DNA of 64,000 nt from SCTD01 sp963781675 (lineage in GTDB: Bacteria > Actinomycetota > Actinomycetes > Mycobacteriales > SCTD01), in the NCBI GenBank assembly GCA_963781675.1, contig CAWAGF010000007.1, positions 142,782 through 206,781 on the forward strand. Reading direction: 5' to 3'. The translations under genes and the position numbers were made by a program. The first letter of the stretch is position 1; every line of letters begins with the position of its first letter. Positions 35,245 through 45,505 of the stretch are shown here, piece after piece. A model generated the notes under the pieces. It saw only the letters and a list, made by a program, of their open reading frames with translations. It ran no database searches and was not told the origin of the DNA.

Positions 35245-38230
35245 GACGTGCTGGGTCGAGCAGAGGGCTGGCAGAGCGGGCTCGTCGCCCGCGCGGGCTG
35301 CCGGACGAGGACGGCCGCGGCGAGCCGGGGGCCGCCGGGTGGTGCGGCCCCGGCGGTCGTCGGGCCGTGGTGCTCGGCGCCGAGGTGGCACGGCGCTGCT
35401 GCTGGGGCGCGGGCTGGTGCTGGCGGCCGGGCTCCCGGAGGCGCTCGGCGACGTGCTGCCCGCGGGCAGGAGGTGGAGCAGCCCGGGCGTGCAGGTCGGC
35501 GAGGCGCGCGACTCCGTGACACGGCGACTGGGCTGGCCGAGCCGCTCGGCGCCGGGGCGGCACCGGCCGTCAGGTAGCCGACGACGTCCACGATCAGGTG
35601 CGCGCGGGGCGCCGTGCGGCCGCCGACGAACAGCGTGACCTGGCGGTTGTTGCCGATGCCGGGTAAGTACCTCGTTGGCCTGGGTGAGGTTCGATCGGGA
35701 AGTTGACGTTGGACGTGCCCGGGTTGGGTCGCGCCGGCCGGGAAGACCGTCACGAACCCGCGGCCGGAGCCGTTGGTCGCGGTCACGTTGAGCACGACGC
35801 CCGTGGCGTCCGGACGGGACGAGGCACGGCATCGGGTCACGACGACGTTCCCGCTGCGGCGGCGCGGCCGCGGTGCGGTCGCGGGTGTCGAGGGCGCGGG
35901 CCGGGTTCGCCAGCGCCGTGAAGACCTGCGTCGCAGCGGCGCTGCCGGGCGTCACCGCACCGACCACGTCCACGATCAGCGCCGTGCTGGCGCGAGTCGA
36001 TGAACAGCGACACGCGGCTGGCGTTGGCGCCGGTGCCGACGCGGGTGATGACCTCGTTGGCCTGCGTCTGGCCGCGCTCGAAGTTGACGTTGCTGCGTGC
36101 CCGGCCGGTCGGTGCCGGTCGGGTAGGCGACGACGAAGCCCACGGGCGCTCGGGCCCGGTGACGGTCACGTTGAGGATCGCGCTCGGTCGCTGCCGCTCG
36201 GCAGCCGGCCGCTGAGGTCGAGGACGACCTCACCGCTGCGGCGCGGCGTGCCGGTGTTGCGGCTGTCGAGCACGCGCACCGGCGCCCGCGTGGTCGACCC
36301 GGCCGGTGTCGGTCGAGGAGGTGGTCGTGAACGAAGCCGACCAGGTCGGCGATCACGTGGGCCTGGGCCGAGTCGACGAACAGCGACACCCGCCGCTGCC
36401 GGCAGGCCGACGATGACCTCGTTGGCCTGGGTCTGGTTGGCGCTCGAAGTTGACGTTGCGAGGTGCCCGGCTTGGTGCTGCCGTCGGGGTAGGCGACGAG
36501 GAAGCCGCGCCGGCGTCGGGTTGGTGACCGTCACGTTGAGCACGGCCGCCGTGGCGTTGCGTCCGCGATGCGCTGGGACAGGTCGAGGACGATCTCGCCG
36601 CGTGCGCGCGGCACCGCGGCTGCGCGGGTGTCGAGCACGCGGACCGGGCTGGCGAGCCCGACGTAGCGCGCATCGGCACGCGCGCCGGCGGAGGCCGTCG
36701 GCGACGGGCTGGCCGAGCCGGACGCGCCCGGGGTGGCGGAGCTGGACGCGCTCGGGCTGGCCGAGCTGCTCGCGCCGGGCTGGCCGAGCTGCTCGGGCCG
36801 GGGCTGGCGCCGGTGCCCGGGGTGACCGTGAGGCAGGCGTTGCAGGCGGGGCTGGTCTTGCCGTCGGTCAGGCGAGCCGTCACCGACTTGTCGCCGGGAG
36901 CGGCGTCGGCCGCCGCGGCGATGGTCACGAGGAACTGCTCGGGGTTGACGAACTCGACGCCGGTGACCGTGAGGCCGGCCGGGAGGACGACCGTCGCGCC
37001 CTTGCTGAAGTTGGTGCCGGTGGCGGTGAAGGTGGCCGACTCGCCCTGGCGCAGGTTCTTCTGCACGCCCGCGTCGGAGGAGCGGTCCAGGCTGGTGAGC
37101 GTGGGCGTACGGGCGTCGCGCTGGATCACGCGGAAGCGGCAGTTGTCGCACGCGTTGACCACGCCGTTGTTGCCCCGTACGAACGGCTGGTAGGCGCTTC
37201 CGCCGGCGCGGTCGTCGGAGGTGGGGTTCGGCGCGGCGTTGCGCAGGTCGTAGTCCGCGGTCACCGAGGTCGCCATGCGGTTGCGCACGTTCTGGCCCTC
37301 GATGGCCAGCTGGTCGCGGCTGGCGCTGCCGGGATCGCCGACGAAGACCAGGCGCGGCTGGCCGTCGGCGGCCACCGCGGTGCCCTGGAACGTGAGGGTG
37401 GTCAGCGCCTGCGTCGGGTCGTTGAAGTCGCCCGTCGGGTTGACGCTGGTCAGGGAGGCGCCGGCGACGAAGAAGCAGTCGAGGCAGCGCGCGCTGGTGC
37501 CGTCGAGGTTCGTGACGCGGACGTCACGGGTGCCGGCCTGGGCGCCGGGGGCCACCGTCGCGCGGCGCTTGAGCTCGGTGCGGGTGGTGATGCCCGACGT
37601 CTGCGCCGTGCCGTCGCTGTTCAGCGGCGCCTGGTTGGCGTTGATCGCGCTGTCGACGTTGTCCGACCCGGGGAACAGCACGTCGACGCGCGAGAGCCGC
37701 TCGAAGTTGTTGCCGAGGATCGAGATGTTGCCCGCGGTGCCCGGCCGCAGGCTGTTCGGCGCCACGGAGCCGACCGCGACGCTGCCCGGGCTCAGGATGG
37801 TGAAGCAGGAGACGCAGGTGTCGTTGCCGCCGCCGGCGACGACGCCGTCCTCGCCGTCGGCCGAGACCGAGTAGGTGCCGGCGTCGAGCGGACCGTCGAC
37901 GCCTAGGCCGTTGCCGCGGTCGGAGAAGTTGACCGTGGCCGTGCCCTCGTTGGAGCCCCGCAGCGGGTCGCCGGACGCGTCGTCGATCGTCACGTCGAAG
38001 CTGGCGCTGGTGCCGATCCGCGTGAACGTGGCGCTCCCGCCGAACGTGAAGTCGGCGTCGGTGCCGCGGAACGTCAGCTCCACGGTCTGGGTGTTGACCA
38101 CCGTGTTCGGCGAGATCGACAGGCCGTTGGCGGCAGCCGTCGAGGCGGGGGCGATCAGGACGCCTGCGACGAGCGCTGAGCTCGTGGCGAGGACGCCTGC
38201 CGCCAACCGGCGGCGTACAGCGATCTTCAT
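35245..38230 (-). CDS. Large secreted protein: four CxxC Ig-like domains plus three VLDTR modules, 3' part frame-broken
   Basis: The intact first 480 residues start at the ATG at 38230 (GGAG just upstream) with a signal peptide (VLATSSALVAGVLIAPAS). Four domains of about 100-112 residues follow, each ending in a CxxC: CVSC (37816-37805), CLDC (37486-37475), CDNC (37150-37139) and CNAC (36844-36833). A Ser/Ala/Pro linker leads to three modules of about 110 residues that begin with V(L)DTR and end with a DVVGY-like strand (36655-36333, 36290-35955, 35910-35572). In these modules the frame changes many times although homology continues. The C-terminal end near 35245 is approximate. The function is unknown; an extracellular binding or structural role is likely. 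Confidence 0.65.
35572..36655 (-). repeat. Three VLDTR modules of the first secreted protein
   Basis: The three units have a period of about 350 bp. Each contains, in order, RVLDTR (or VLDSR/ALDTR), a hydrophobic strand, LNVTxT, a YP or FP turn, a segment of NVNF(E) followed by QTQANEV, and a terminal hydrophobic strand DLVGF/DVVGY. The same order of elements recurs in the gene at 39.7-42.2 kb. Confidence 0.7.
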
Positions 38231-38382
38231 GGGACTCCAGTCCAGTGGCGCAGAGGGGCACGACCACCGTAGGCGGGTGCAGCGACGAGGGGCTCACTGC
38301 TCAGTACGTCGGAACACGGTCAAGGTTCGCTCTGCGTGAGCGGGTTCCTCCCCTGGGTGCCCGACTTGTTCCGATTCGTGAC
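38231..38382. other. Intergenic region between fur and the first VLDTR gene
   Basis: This 152-bp region is slightly less GC-rich than its surroundings. A TTGACC is visible on the minus strand around 38320 but no convincing paired -10 at the right spacing. Nothing else is recognised. Confidence 0.35.
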
Positions 38383-38818
38383 CTAGGTCCCGGCGCAGGC
38401 CCGGCAGCGGCCGAACACCGCGAAGTGCCCGACGTCCACCTGGAAGCCCCGCGTCGCGGCCAGCTCCTCCACCACCGTGGCCACCACCGACGGCGGCGCC
38501 TCGTCGATCGCGCCGCAGTCCCGGCAGACCAGGTGCACGTGGTCCAGCTCGCTGGCGACGGAGTACGTCGGGGCGCCGTGCCCGAGGTGGGTGTGCTGGA
38601 CCAGCCCGAGCTCCTCGAGCAGCTCGAGCGTCCGGTAGACGGTGGAGATGTTGACGCCCGTGGCCGTCTCCCGTACCGCCGCCGCGATCTCCTCCGGCGT
38701 GGCGTGCCCGAGCGCGGGCGACGGCCTCGAGGACCAGCTGGCGCTGCGGGGTCAGCCGGTAGCCGCGGGACCGGAGCTGCTCGTGCCAGTCGGCCCCGAC
38801 CGCACCCCCTCGCCCCAT
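38383..38818 (-). CDS. Fur-family metal/peroxide regulator, one frame break
   Basis: The N-terminus WHEQLRSRGYRLTPQRQLVLEAV starts at the ATG at 38818. After a break near 38712-38717 the protein continues as HATPEEIAAAVRE, NISTVYRTLELLEELGLVQ, HVHLVCRDCGAIDE and FGRCRACAGT, ending at a TAG at 38383. The HVHLVCRDCG segment and the last CxxC are the structural zinc site of Fur/Zur proteins. One extra base, or two missing, explains the break. The metal cannot be decided from sequence alone. It is divergent from pabC with overlapping promoters. Confidence 0.85.
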
Positions 38819-38824
38819 GGACGG

Positions 38825-38834
38825 ACACTAGCCT
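38825..38834. promoter_or_regulatory. Overlapping divergent -10 boxes of fur and pabC
   Basis: ACACTAGCCT holds TAGTGT on the minus strand (38830-38825), 6 nt before the fur ATG, and TAGCCT on the plus strand (38829-38834), 7 nt before the pabC GTG. The two -10 boxes share the bases TA at 38829-38830. Both mRNAs would be leaderless, with starts about 24 bp apart. Confidence 0.75.
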
Positions 38835-38841
38835 CCGACCG

Positions 38842-39669
38842 GTGACCGTTCTCGCGCTGCTGGGCGACCCGCCGGTGCTGCTCGACCCCACGACGCCGGT
38901 GCTGCGGGCCGACGACCTGGGGGTGGCCCGCGGCGAGTCCGTCTTCGAGACGCTGCGCATCGCCGGTGGCCGGCCCGCCTACCTGGACCTGCACCTGGCC
39001 CGGCTGGCCCGGTCGGCGGAGCGGCTGGCGATCGACCTGCCGCCCGGCTGGGAGGCGCTCGCGCTGGCGGCGTGCTCCGCGTACGGCGCCGCGGACGGCG
39101 TGCTGCGCCTGACCTGCAGCAAGGGCGTCCCGGGCGGCTCCCCGTCGGCTTCGCGCTCGCCTCGCCGGTGCCGGCCGAGACGCTGCGCGCCCGTACGGAG
39201 GGCGTGTCGGTCGTGACCCTGACCCTCGGGGTGCCCGCCTCGCTGCGCTCCGAGGCGCGCTGGCTGCTCGGCGGGGTGAAGAGCACGTCGTACGCCGTCA
39301 ACATGGCGTCGATCCGGGCCGCCGAGGCGCAGGGTGCGCAGGACGCGGTGTGGGTGAGCAGCGACGGCCAGGTGCTGGAGGCGCCCACCGCCACCGTCGC
39401 CTGGGTGACGGGCGGGGTGCTGGTCACGCCGCCGGCCGACGAGGTGGGGACGCTGCCCGGGACGACCGCCCACGTCGCCCTCGGGATGTCGCCGGTGCCC
39501 GTCGAGGTGCGGCGCGGGACGGTCGAGGAGCTGCGGGCGGCCGACGAGGTGATGCTGCTGTCGAGCGTGCGGGGGGTGGCGCCCGTGGTGCGGCTGGACG
39601 GGCGCGACGCTGGGGGTCGGTGCGGTGACGGCGCAGCTGCGGGACGCCTTCGAGGCGGCGCTGCTGTGA
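38842..39669 (+). CDS. Aminotransferase class IV (aminodeoxychorismate lyase / PabC-like), two frame breaks
   Basis: The PLP fold-type IV signature is clear: RGESVFETLRIAGGRPAYLD near the N-terminus, the Schiff-base Lys in LGGVKSTSYAVNMASI, and EAPTATVAWV. It starts at the GTG at 38842 and ends with FEAALL at the TGA 39667-39669. Breaks near 39135 (GGGCGGCTCCCC) and 39605 require one-base corrections. PabC makes 4-aminobenzoate for folate, which fits with a neighbouring folate-binding YgfZ; D-amino-acid or branched-chain aminotransferase activity remains possible. Confidence 0.82.
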
Positions 39670-39697
39670 GCGGCGCCTGCCGCTCGCGCCGCTTCGT

Positions 39698-42194
39698 CTA
39701 GTCGGCGGTGAAGTAGCCGACGACGTCGAGGATGGCTGCGGCCCGACCCTGCGACAGGGAGAGGGTGACGGCGTCCCCGCGCCCCAGGGTCGCCACCGCG
39801 AGGTTGGCGACCGCCTCCCCCGGCCTGATGTTCAGCGTCGACGTGCGGTTGCCCGGCCTGTCCTCGGTCGGGAAGACCTGCAGGTCGGCGGGGGCGCTCG
39901 CCCCGGTGCTCGTCACGCTGAGGACGGCAGCCTGCGCACCCGGAGGAACCCCGGCACGACCGCCGAGCGGGACCACGCGGTCACCACCGGCCGACAGCGA
40001 CGTGCTCTCCCTCCGCGTGTCGAGGACGCGCTGCGGGGTCAGGGGGATGAAGCGGCCGCGGCCGCCGGGGCTGTAGTAGCCGAGCACGTCGAGCACCACG
40101 TGGGCCGACGCCTGGCTGACGGACACCCTCAGCGAGCCGTCCGCACCCAGGGCGGACGTCACGGCGTTGGCCTTCGTCTGACCCCGCCGGACGTTGAGGT
40201 TGCTGGTGCGTCCGGCCTGCTGCGCGCCGGAGGGGTACACCGAGACGTCGGCGTTCCCCGGTGTGCCGAGCACCGTGGCGTTCAGGCCACGGCCGTCGCG
40301 TCGAGAGGGACGCCCGCCCGTCCGGACACGGGCACCGTGATGTCGGCACCGGCCTGGACCGGACGGCTCGCCGTGCGCGTGTCCAGCAGCCGTCGCGGCT
40401 GGAGCGCCGTGTAGCCGCTGCTGCCCTCCGGCGCGCCCTCGTCGACGTAGAAGCCGAAGACGTCGACGACGACGGAAACGCTCCCGGTGTTCACGGACAC
40501 CGTGACCGACCCCTCGCTGCCGACCCCGGTCTGGACCTGAGCCGGCACCGCCTCGCCCGCGGAGAAGTTCACGTTCGAGGTCCGCTCGTCGGGCCGCTGA
40601 CCCGTCGGGTAGACCTGCAGGTCGCCGCGGCGCTCGGCCCCGGTGGCCGTCACGTTCAGCACGACGGCCGTCACGCCGCCGGCCGGGACCCCGCCACGTC
40701 CCGTGATCTGGACCCGGCGGTCGGACCCCGCCGAGACGGGCGAGCCCTCCGTCCGCGTGTCCAGGATGCGCGCCGGCGTCACCGCCTGGAAGCGCCCCAC
40801 CGAGGGCTTCGGTGTCGCGGTCGGTGTCGCTGGGAGCCGACGGCCGCGGCCGAGCTGCCGGGTGGTCGCGGCGGGAGTCGTCGGCCCGCTCGGGCTGGGT
40901 GAGGGCTGGGCGTCGAGGCCGCCGAGGCTGACGGCGAGCGGCGACTGGACGTCGCGACCGGGTACACGGACCACGATCTGCTCGGGCTGCCTGGTCGACC
41001 CCGCCGGGCTTGGTCGCGACGAGGGCGAGGTCGTAGGTGCCGGGGCCGTAGGCGGCCCGTCAGCCGCAGGGTGTTCTCCGGGCTGGCCGACCCGGGCGAT
41101 GACCTGGCGGGAGCTGCCCCTCGACCGGAGGCCGGGCCGTCGGCACCGCCCGGACGGTCGCGGTGCTGTCGTAGGGCACCCCGAGGACGGCTGTCGTCCG
41201 CCAGCGCGGACTCGAACGCGGGAGGGACGGGCGTCGGAAGGTGATCACGACCGCGCCGTCGCCCCCGCGGGTGCTCGCTACGGCTGAGGCCCCCGTCAGC
41301 CGGCCGCGTGTCGGCGTAGCCGGACCGCCACCGCCGGGACCACCGGGACCTCGGCGGCCCGGCTCCGCCACCACCACCGCCGAAGAAGCCGCCGCCGCCG
41401 CCTGCACCGCGCCTGCTCTGCTGGCCGGCGTCGCGCCGCTCGCCGCCGCGGAAGGCCCTGCCGGCGCTGCCAGGACTGCGCCGGCCGGGACCAGCGGCGG
41501 GATGCCGGGCGCCCCGCGCCCCCTGCCCCACCGCCGACCTGGCTGCCGCCCCCGCCGGCCCGACCGTCCAGGGTGTCCGCCGGCACCCACGGCGCACCGG
41601 TGCGCGCACCTGGCGCACCGGGGCGCCTCCACCTGCGCCGCCGTCACCCGAGGCCGTCGCGCCACCGCCACCACCCGCGACCAAGAGGGCGGTCGCACTC
41701 GACTGCTCCGGTGACCGAGGAAGACCCCGGAGAACCCTCCTCCGTTCCGTCCACCGCCCGGACCCTCGCCACCACCACCCACGAGGCCGTCCCGCGTGCC
41801 CGGTGACGACCGCCAGCGACGTGTCGGGGCTGCCGGGTCGAGCGGAAGCGTCCCATGCTGCGACCTCCCGTGCCGCCCCGGTTGGAGCCGGCGTCGGCCA
41901 CTCGTCGGGTTGGCCCTTGAGCACCGCAGACGTCCAGCCGCACGGACGTCGACCCCGCGCGGGACCGTGACCGTCGCGGTCGCGGTGTCCGAGCGCCCTA
42001 CGAGCACGAAGCTGCTGGTGCCGTCGCCGTTGTCGCTCGCGAACCCGGCACGGTCGGGTCCCCAGGGCTCAGGCACGTCGGCGCTGCCGCCGCGCCGGGG
42101 CGGTGACCAGGACGAGGCCGCTGCCGAACAGCGTCGCCGCGAGCGCTGCTGCGCAGGACCGCGCCGCCCGAGAGGGGGGACGACGACGGGACAC
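39698..42194 (-). CDS. Secreted Gly-rich protein with three C-terminal VLDTR modules, frame-broken
   Basis: The GTG at 42194 has GAGGAGG 7 nt upstream and opens a signal peptide (CAAALAATLFGSGLVLVTAP). A Gly-rich region (GGGGGFFGGGGGGAG, 41300-41750) of the type ending in DGAVVITF follows, then an Ig-like stretch near 41000-41200. Three VLDTR modules (40790-40441, 40400-40072, 40020-39711) end at a TAG at 39698. The modules are nearly frame-clean, but the Gly-rich part has many one-base breaks. It resembles in architecture the protein at 35.2-38.2 kb and lies on the other side of fur/pabC. The role is unknown; a surface or matrix protein is inferred. Confidence 0.65.
39711..40790 (-). repeat. 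Three VLDTR modules of the second secreted protein
   Basis: The units have a period of about 350 bp. Each has R(I/L/V)LDTR, GRGGVPxGA or GRAGVP, VLNVTxTG, a QVYP/SVYP/QVFP turn, RTSNVNF or RTSxLN, and a last strand VVDVFGFY, VLDVLGYY or ILDVVGYF. The conservation shows what the intact module looks like. Confidence 0.78.
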
Positions 42195-42411
42195 GGGCGA
42201 GCCTCCTCGAGCGGCGCCCCGGCACGGCGCCACCGCGCACTCTTGCGCATCGGTGCAGGCGGCGCAGCGACACGCTGGGCGGCGGCCGCGACCGGCGGCG
42301 CACACTGTCTGCACCGGCCGCGCAAGAAGCTGCTCCTGACCCCGCGAGGTTCCTGGTCGTGCGCCGTTGCAGAGGGTGAGACGTCGTGAGCGCGGCGTAC
42401 CGGGGGGCGTC
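42195..42411. other. Divergent intergenic region before the polysaccharide locus
   Basis: This 217-bp region lies between the Gly-rich protein gene and wecG. It contains a GGCGCC...GGCGCC short inverted repeat near 42218-42237. I found no TAnnnT box at the leaderless distance from the wecG ATG. Confidence 0.35.
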
Positions 42412-43247
42412 ATGAGCGTGATGGGCACGTGGAGCGGCGGCCGTGCGCGGTCCGCACCGGCAGCCCACGCCGAGGACTGCCCGGTCCGCGACCCGCACCG
42501 CCCGCGGGTCGAGCTGTTCGGGGTGGCGGCCGACCCGCTGACATGGACGCGACGGTCGACGCCGTGCATGCCTTCCTGGCTGCGGGCGCCGCACCAGCAC
42601 GTGTGCCTGAACGCCGCCAAGGTCGTCGAGCTCGACGCAACTCGCCGGAGCTTGCGCGCGGCGATCAGCGCGTGCGACCTCGTCAGCGTCGACGGCCAGG
42701 CCGTCGTCTGGGCCTCCCGCTGCCTGGGTCGGCCGGTGCCCGAGCGGGTCGCCGGGGTCGACCTGTTCGCGAGGCTGCTCGGCGGGCCGCCGAGCACGGC
42801 ATCGCGCGTCTACCTCCTGGGCGCGCGGCAGGAGGTGGTCGACGCGGTCGTCGAGCGCGCGCCGAGCGCGAGCACCCCGGCATCGCGGTCGTCGGGGCCC
42901 GCAGCGGCTACTGGACGGCGGAGCAGGAGGCGGAGGTCGTCGCCGAGGTGGCCGCGAGCGGCGCCGACCTGCTCTTCCTCGCCCTGCCGAGCCCCCGCAA
43001 GGAGCTCTTCCTCGAGCAGCACGGCGAGGCCCTGGGCGTGCCCTTCCGGATGGGCGTCGGCGGTTCTTTCGACGTCTTCGCCGGGTCGCGCAGCGCGCGC
43101 CGCAAGTGGATGCAGCAGGCGGGCCTCGAGTGGTCCTTCCGCCTGCTGCAGGAGCCGCGTCGATGTTCAAGCGCTACCTCGTACGGCAACAGCGCCTCGT
43201 GTCGTCCGCGTGACCCGTCCGCGAGCACGGAAGCGAGCGCCCGATGA
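42412..43247 (+). CDS. WecG/TagA/CpsF-family glycosyltransferase, frame-broken
   Basis: The family blocks are present in order: VELFGVAADPL, HVCLNAAKVVELDA, CDLVSVDGQAVVWASR, VYLLGARQEVVDAVV, SGADLLFLALPSPRKELFLEQH and GVGGSFDVFAGSRSARR. These enzymes transfer N-acetylmannosamine from UDP-ManNAc to a lipid-linked GlcNAc, starting wall teichoic acid or similar polymers. Breaks near 42545, 42640, 42870 and 43160 need correction. The stop overlaps the wecB ATG as ATGA (43244-43247). It stands at the head of the polysaccharide locus. Confidence 0.82.
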
Positions 43248-44536
43248 CGCGTCGTGCTGGTCGTCGCCGCCGCGCGGCCCAACTTCATGAAGGTCGCCCC
43301 GGTCCTGCGCGCTCTCGGAGCGCCGCGGCGTCGAGGTCGTGCTGGTGCACACCGGCCAGCACCACGACGAGCAGATGTCGGACGCCTTCTTCGACGAGCT
43401 GGACATCCGGCCGCCCGACCACCACCTGCACTGCGGTGGCGGGCAGCCACGCCGTGCAGACGGCCGACGTCATGATGGCGCTTCGAGCCGCTGCTCGAGG
43501 AGCTCGAGCCGTACGCCGTGGTCGTCTGCGGCGACGTCAACTCCACGCTCGCCTGCGCGCTCGTCGCCGCGAAGGCGGCAGTGCCGATCGCCCACGTCGA
43601 GTCCGGACTGCGCTCGCGCGACCGCGCGATGCCGGAGGAGGTCAACCGGCATCGCGGTGGACCACCTCTCGGACTGGCTGCTCACCCCGAGCGCCGACGC
43701 CGACGACGAACCTCGCCAAGCGAGGGCATCACCGGCGACCGCGTCTGGCGGGTCGGCAACGTCATGGTCGACACGCTGCTGCACAACCGCCGCCGGGCGA
43801 GCAGTCCGACGTCCTCGAGCGGCTGGGCGTCGCGCGGCGGCGGCCACGCGCTCTGGACGATGCACCGGCCGTCGAACGTCGACGAGCCCGCGGTCTTGCG
43901 CGGCCTGGTCGGACGTCGCGGTCGAGGTCGTCGCAGGACCGGCCGGTCGTCTTCCCCGTGCACCCGCGCACCGGCGCAGCAGCTGCGACGAGCCGGGCTG
44001 CTGGCGCGTGCTCGAGCAGGCGCCCGGCGTCGTCCTGGCTGCCGCCGCTCGGCTACCTCGACTTCCTGCGGCTGCAGGACACCGCCGGCGGTCGTCCTGA
44101 CCGACTCCGGCGGCGTGCAGGAGGAGACGACCGTCCTCGGCGTGCCCTGCCTCACCCTGCGCGACAACACGGAGCGGCCGATCACCGTCACCGAGGGCAC
44201 CAACACCGTCGTCGGCACCGACCCCGCGACGATCCTGGCGGCCTACCGCGACCTCGACGACGCGTCCCGCGCACCGCCGCCCCGAGGGCTGGGACGGCAT
44301 GGCCGCCGAGCGCATCGCCGCCGTGCCTGACCACCGATCGCGCCGCCGCTGGCCGCCGAGCGCGGCGGCAACGTCGTCGTGCCGATGCAGCTCGACCGCG
44401 ACCTGGCCGAGCGGGCGATGGTGCGCCAGGCGCGCCACACCGGGCTCGTGCAGGTGGATGCTGTCGTCATGACCGACGACCCGCTCGAGCGCCTGGCGTG
44501 ACCTCCGGCCACCCGGCCGGTCTTGAGGACGCATGA
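43244..44536 (+). CDS. wecB: UDP-N-acetylglucosamine 2-epimerase (non-hydrolysing), heavily frame-broken
   Basis: The GT-B-like fold is evident: VVAARPNFMKVAPVLRAL, VLVHTGQHHDEQMSDAFF, VVVCGDVNSTLACALVAAK, IAHVESGLRSRDRAMPEEVNR, WTMHRPSNVDEP, VLTDSGGVQEETTVLGVPCLTLRDNTERP and EGTNTVVG. The enzyme converts UDP-GlcNAc to UDP-ManNAc, the donor for the WecG-like enzyme before it. Most breaks are single extra bases, for example AACCGGCATC for the expected AACCGCATC near 43647. Homology ends near 44330; a further coding-like stretch up to 44536 is of unclear status. Its last stop overlaps the next gene start. Confidence 0.83.
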   Translation: MTRRAGRRRRAAQLHEGRPGPARSRSAAASRSCWCTPASTTTSRCRTPSSTSWTSGRPTTTCTAVAGSHAVQTADVMMALRAAARGARAVRRGRLRRRQLHARLRARRREGGSADRPRRVRTALARPRDAGGGQPASRWTTSRTGCSPRAPTPTTNLAKRGHHRRPRLAGRQRHGRHAAAQPPPGEQSDVLERLGVARRRPRALDDAPAVERRRARGLARPGRTSRSRSSQDRPVVFPVHPRTGAAAATSRAAGACSSRRPASSWLPPLGYLDFLRLQDTAGGRPDRLRRRAGGDDRPRRALPHPARQHGAADHRHRGHQHRRRHRPRDDPGGLPRPRRRVPRTAAPRAGTAWPPSASPPCLTTDRAAAGRRARRQRRRADAARPRPGRAGDGAPGAPHRARAGGCCRHDRRPARAPGVTSGHPAGLEDA

Positions 44537-45505
44537 CGCTCGAGGGCGAGCGTGCTCGCCGGCACGACCCTGTTCGTCTCGTGGATCCGGCACCACGGGC
44601 GCAGCGCTCGACCTGTGCCGTGCCCTGCCCGCGACGTGCGCCTTCGTCGGCGCAGGGCACGTCGGCAACCGGCGGACCGCCCCCTGGCGCCACCTCCTGC
44701 AGGCGGTGCGCACCGTCCTGCTGCTGCTGCGGCAGAGGCCCGACGTGCTGTGGGTCATGGCCCCGCCGTCCGACCTCGTCGCGCTGGCGCTGCTCTGGCG
44801 CCGGCTGAGCGGGGGCGGCTGGTCGTCGACGCCCACAGCAACGCCGTCATCAACGCCGTCACCGGCCGGCCGCGCCCCACGCGGTGGCTGTCCCGGGCCG
44901 ACCTCGTCGTCGTGACGACGCAGCGCCTTGCGGACCTGCTCGCCCGCGCGGGGGTGCGCGCCCTGCCGCTGCACGACCCGCCGCTGCCGGCGGCGGAGCA
45001 GCCGCCCTTGTCGCAGACGGTGCTCATGCCGGCCAGCTGGTACGCGGACGAGCCCTGGCAGGACGTGCTGGGCGCAGCGCGACTCCTGCCGGACGTGCAG
45101 TTCCTGCTCACCGGCCGCCCGCCCGCCGGGGTGGCCGCGCCCGCGAACGTCCGGCTGACCGGCTACGTCTCCGTGGAGGAGTACGCCCAGCTCGTCGCGA
45201 CCGCCACGGTGGTCCTCGCGCTGACGACGCGGGACGACACCATGCAGCGCGCCGCGTACGAGGCCGTGGCCGCGGGGCGCCCGGTCGTCGCGTCCGGCAC
45301 CCGGGCACTGCGCGGGCACCTGTCCCGCGGGACGGTCTTCACCGGAGGTGGCGCGGACGACCTGGCGCGCGCGGTCCGGTCGGCCCTCGACGGCGCCGAC
45401 CGGCTGGCGGCCGAGGTCGTGTCGATGCGCGCGGAGCACGAGGAGCGCTTCGCCAGGGACCTCGCCGCCGTGCGTGCGGCCGTGGCCGGGGGCCGAGTCG
45501 CGTGA
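44533..45505 (+). CDS. Glycosyltransferase (GT4-like), three frame breaks near the N-terminus
   Basis: The N-terminal half has VLAGTTLFVSWIRHHGRS, TCAFVGAGHVGNRRTAPW, VLWVMAPPSDLVALALL and LVVDAHSNAVINAV in shifting frames (breaks near 44550, 44605 and 44818). From 44820 on it is clean, with VLMPASWYADEPWQDVLGA, VRLTGYVSVEEYAQLV and AAYEAVAAGRPVVASGT, the nucleotide-sugar side of a GT-B fold. The acceptor and donor are unknown. It is coupled to the next gene by a GTGA overlap. Confidence 0.78.

Noticed and set aside
42218..42237. GGCGCC...GGCGCC as a terminator
   Set aside because: It is a short 6-bp palindromic stem with no T tract, in a divergent promoter region where a terminator is not expected.
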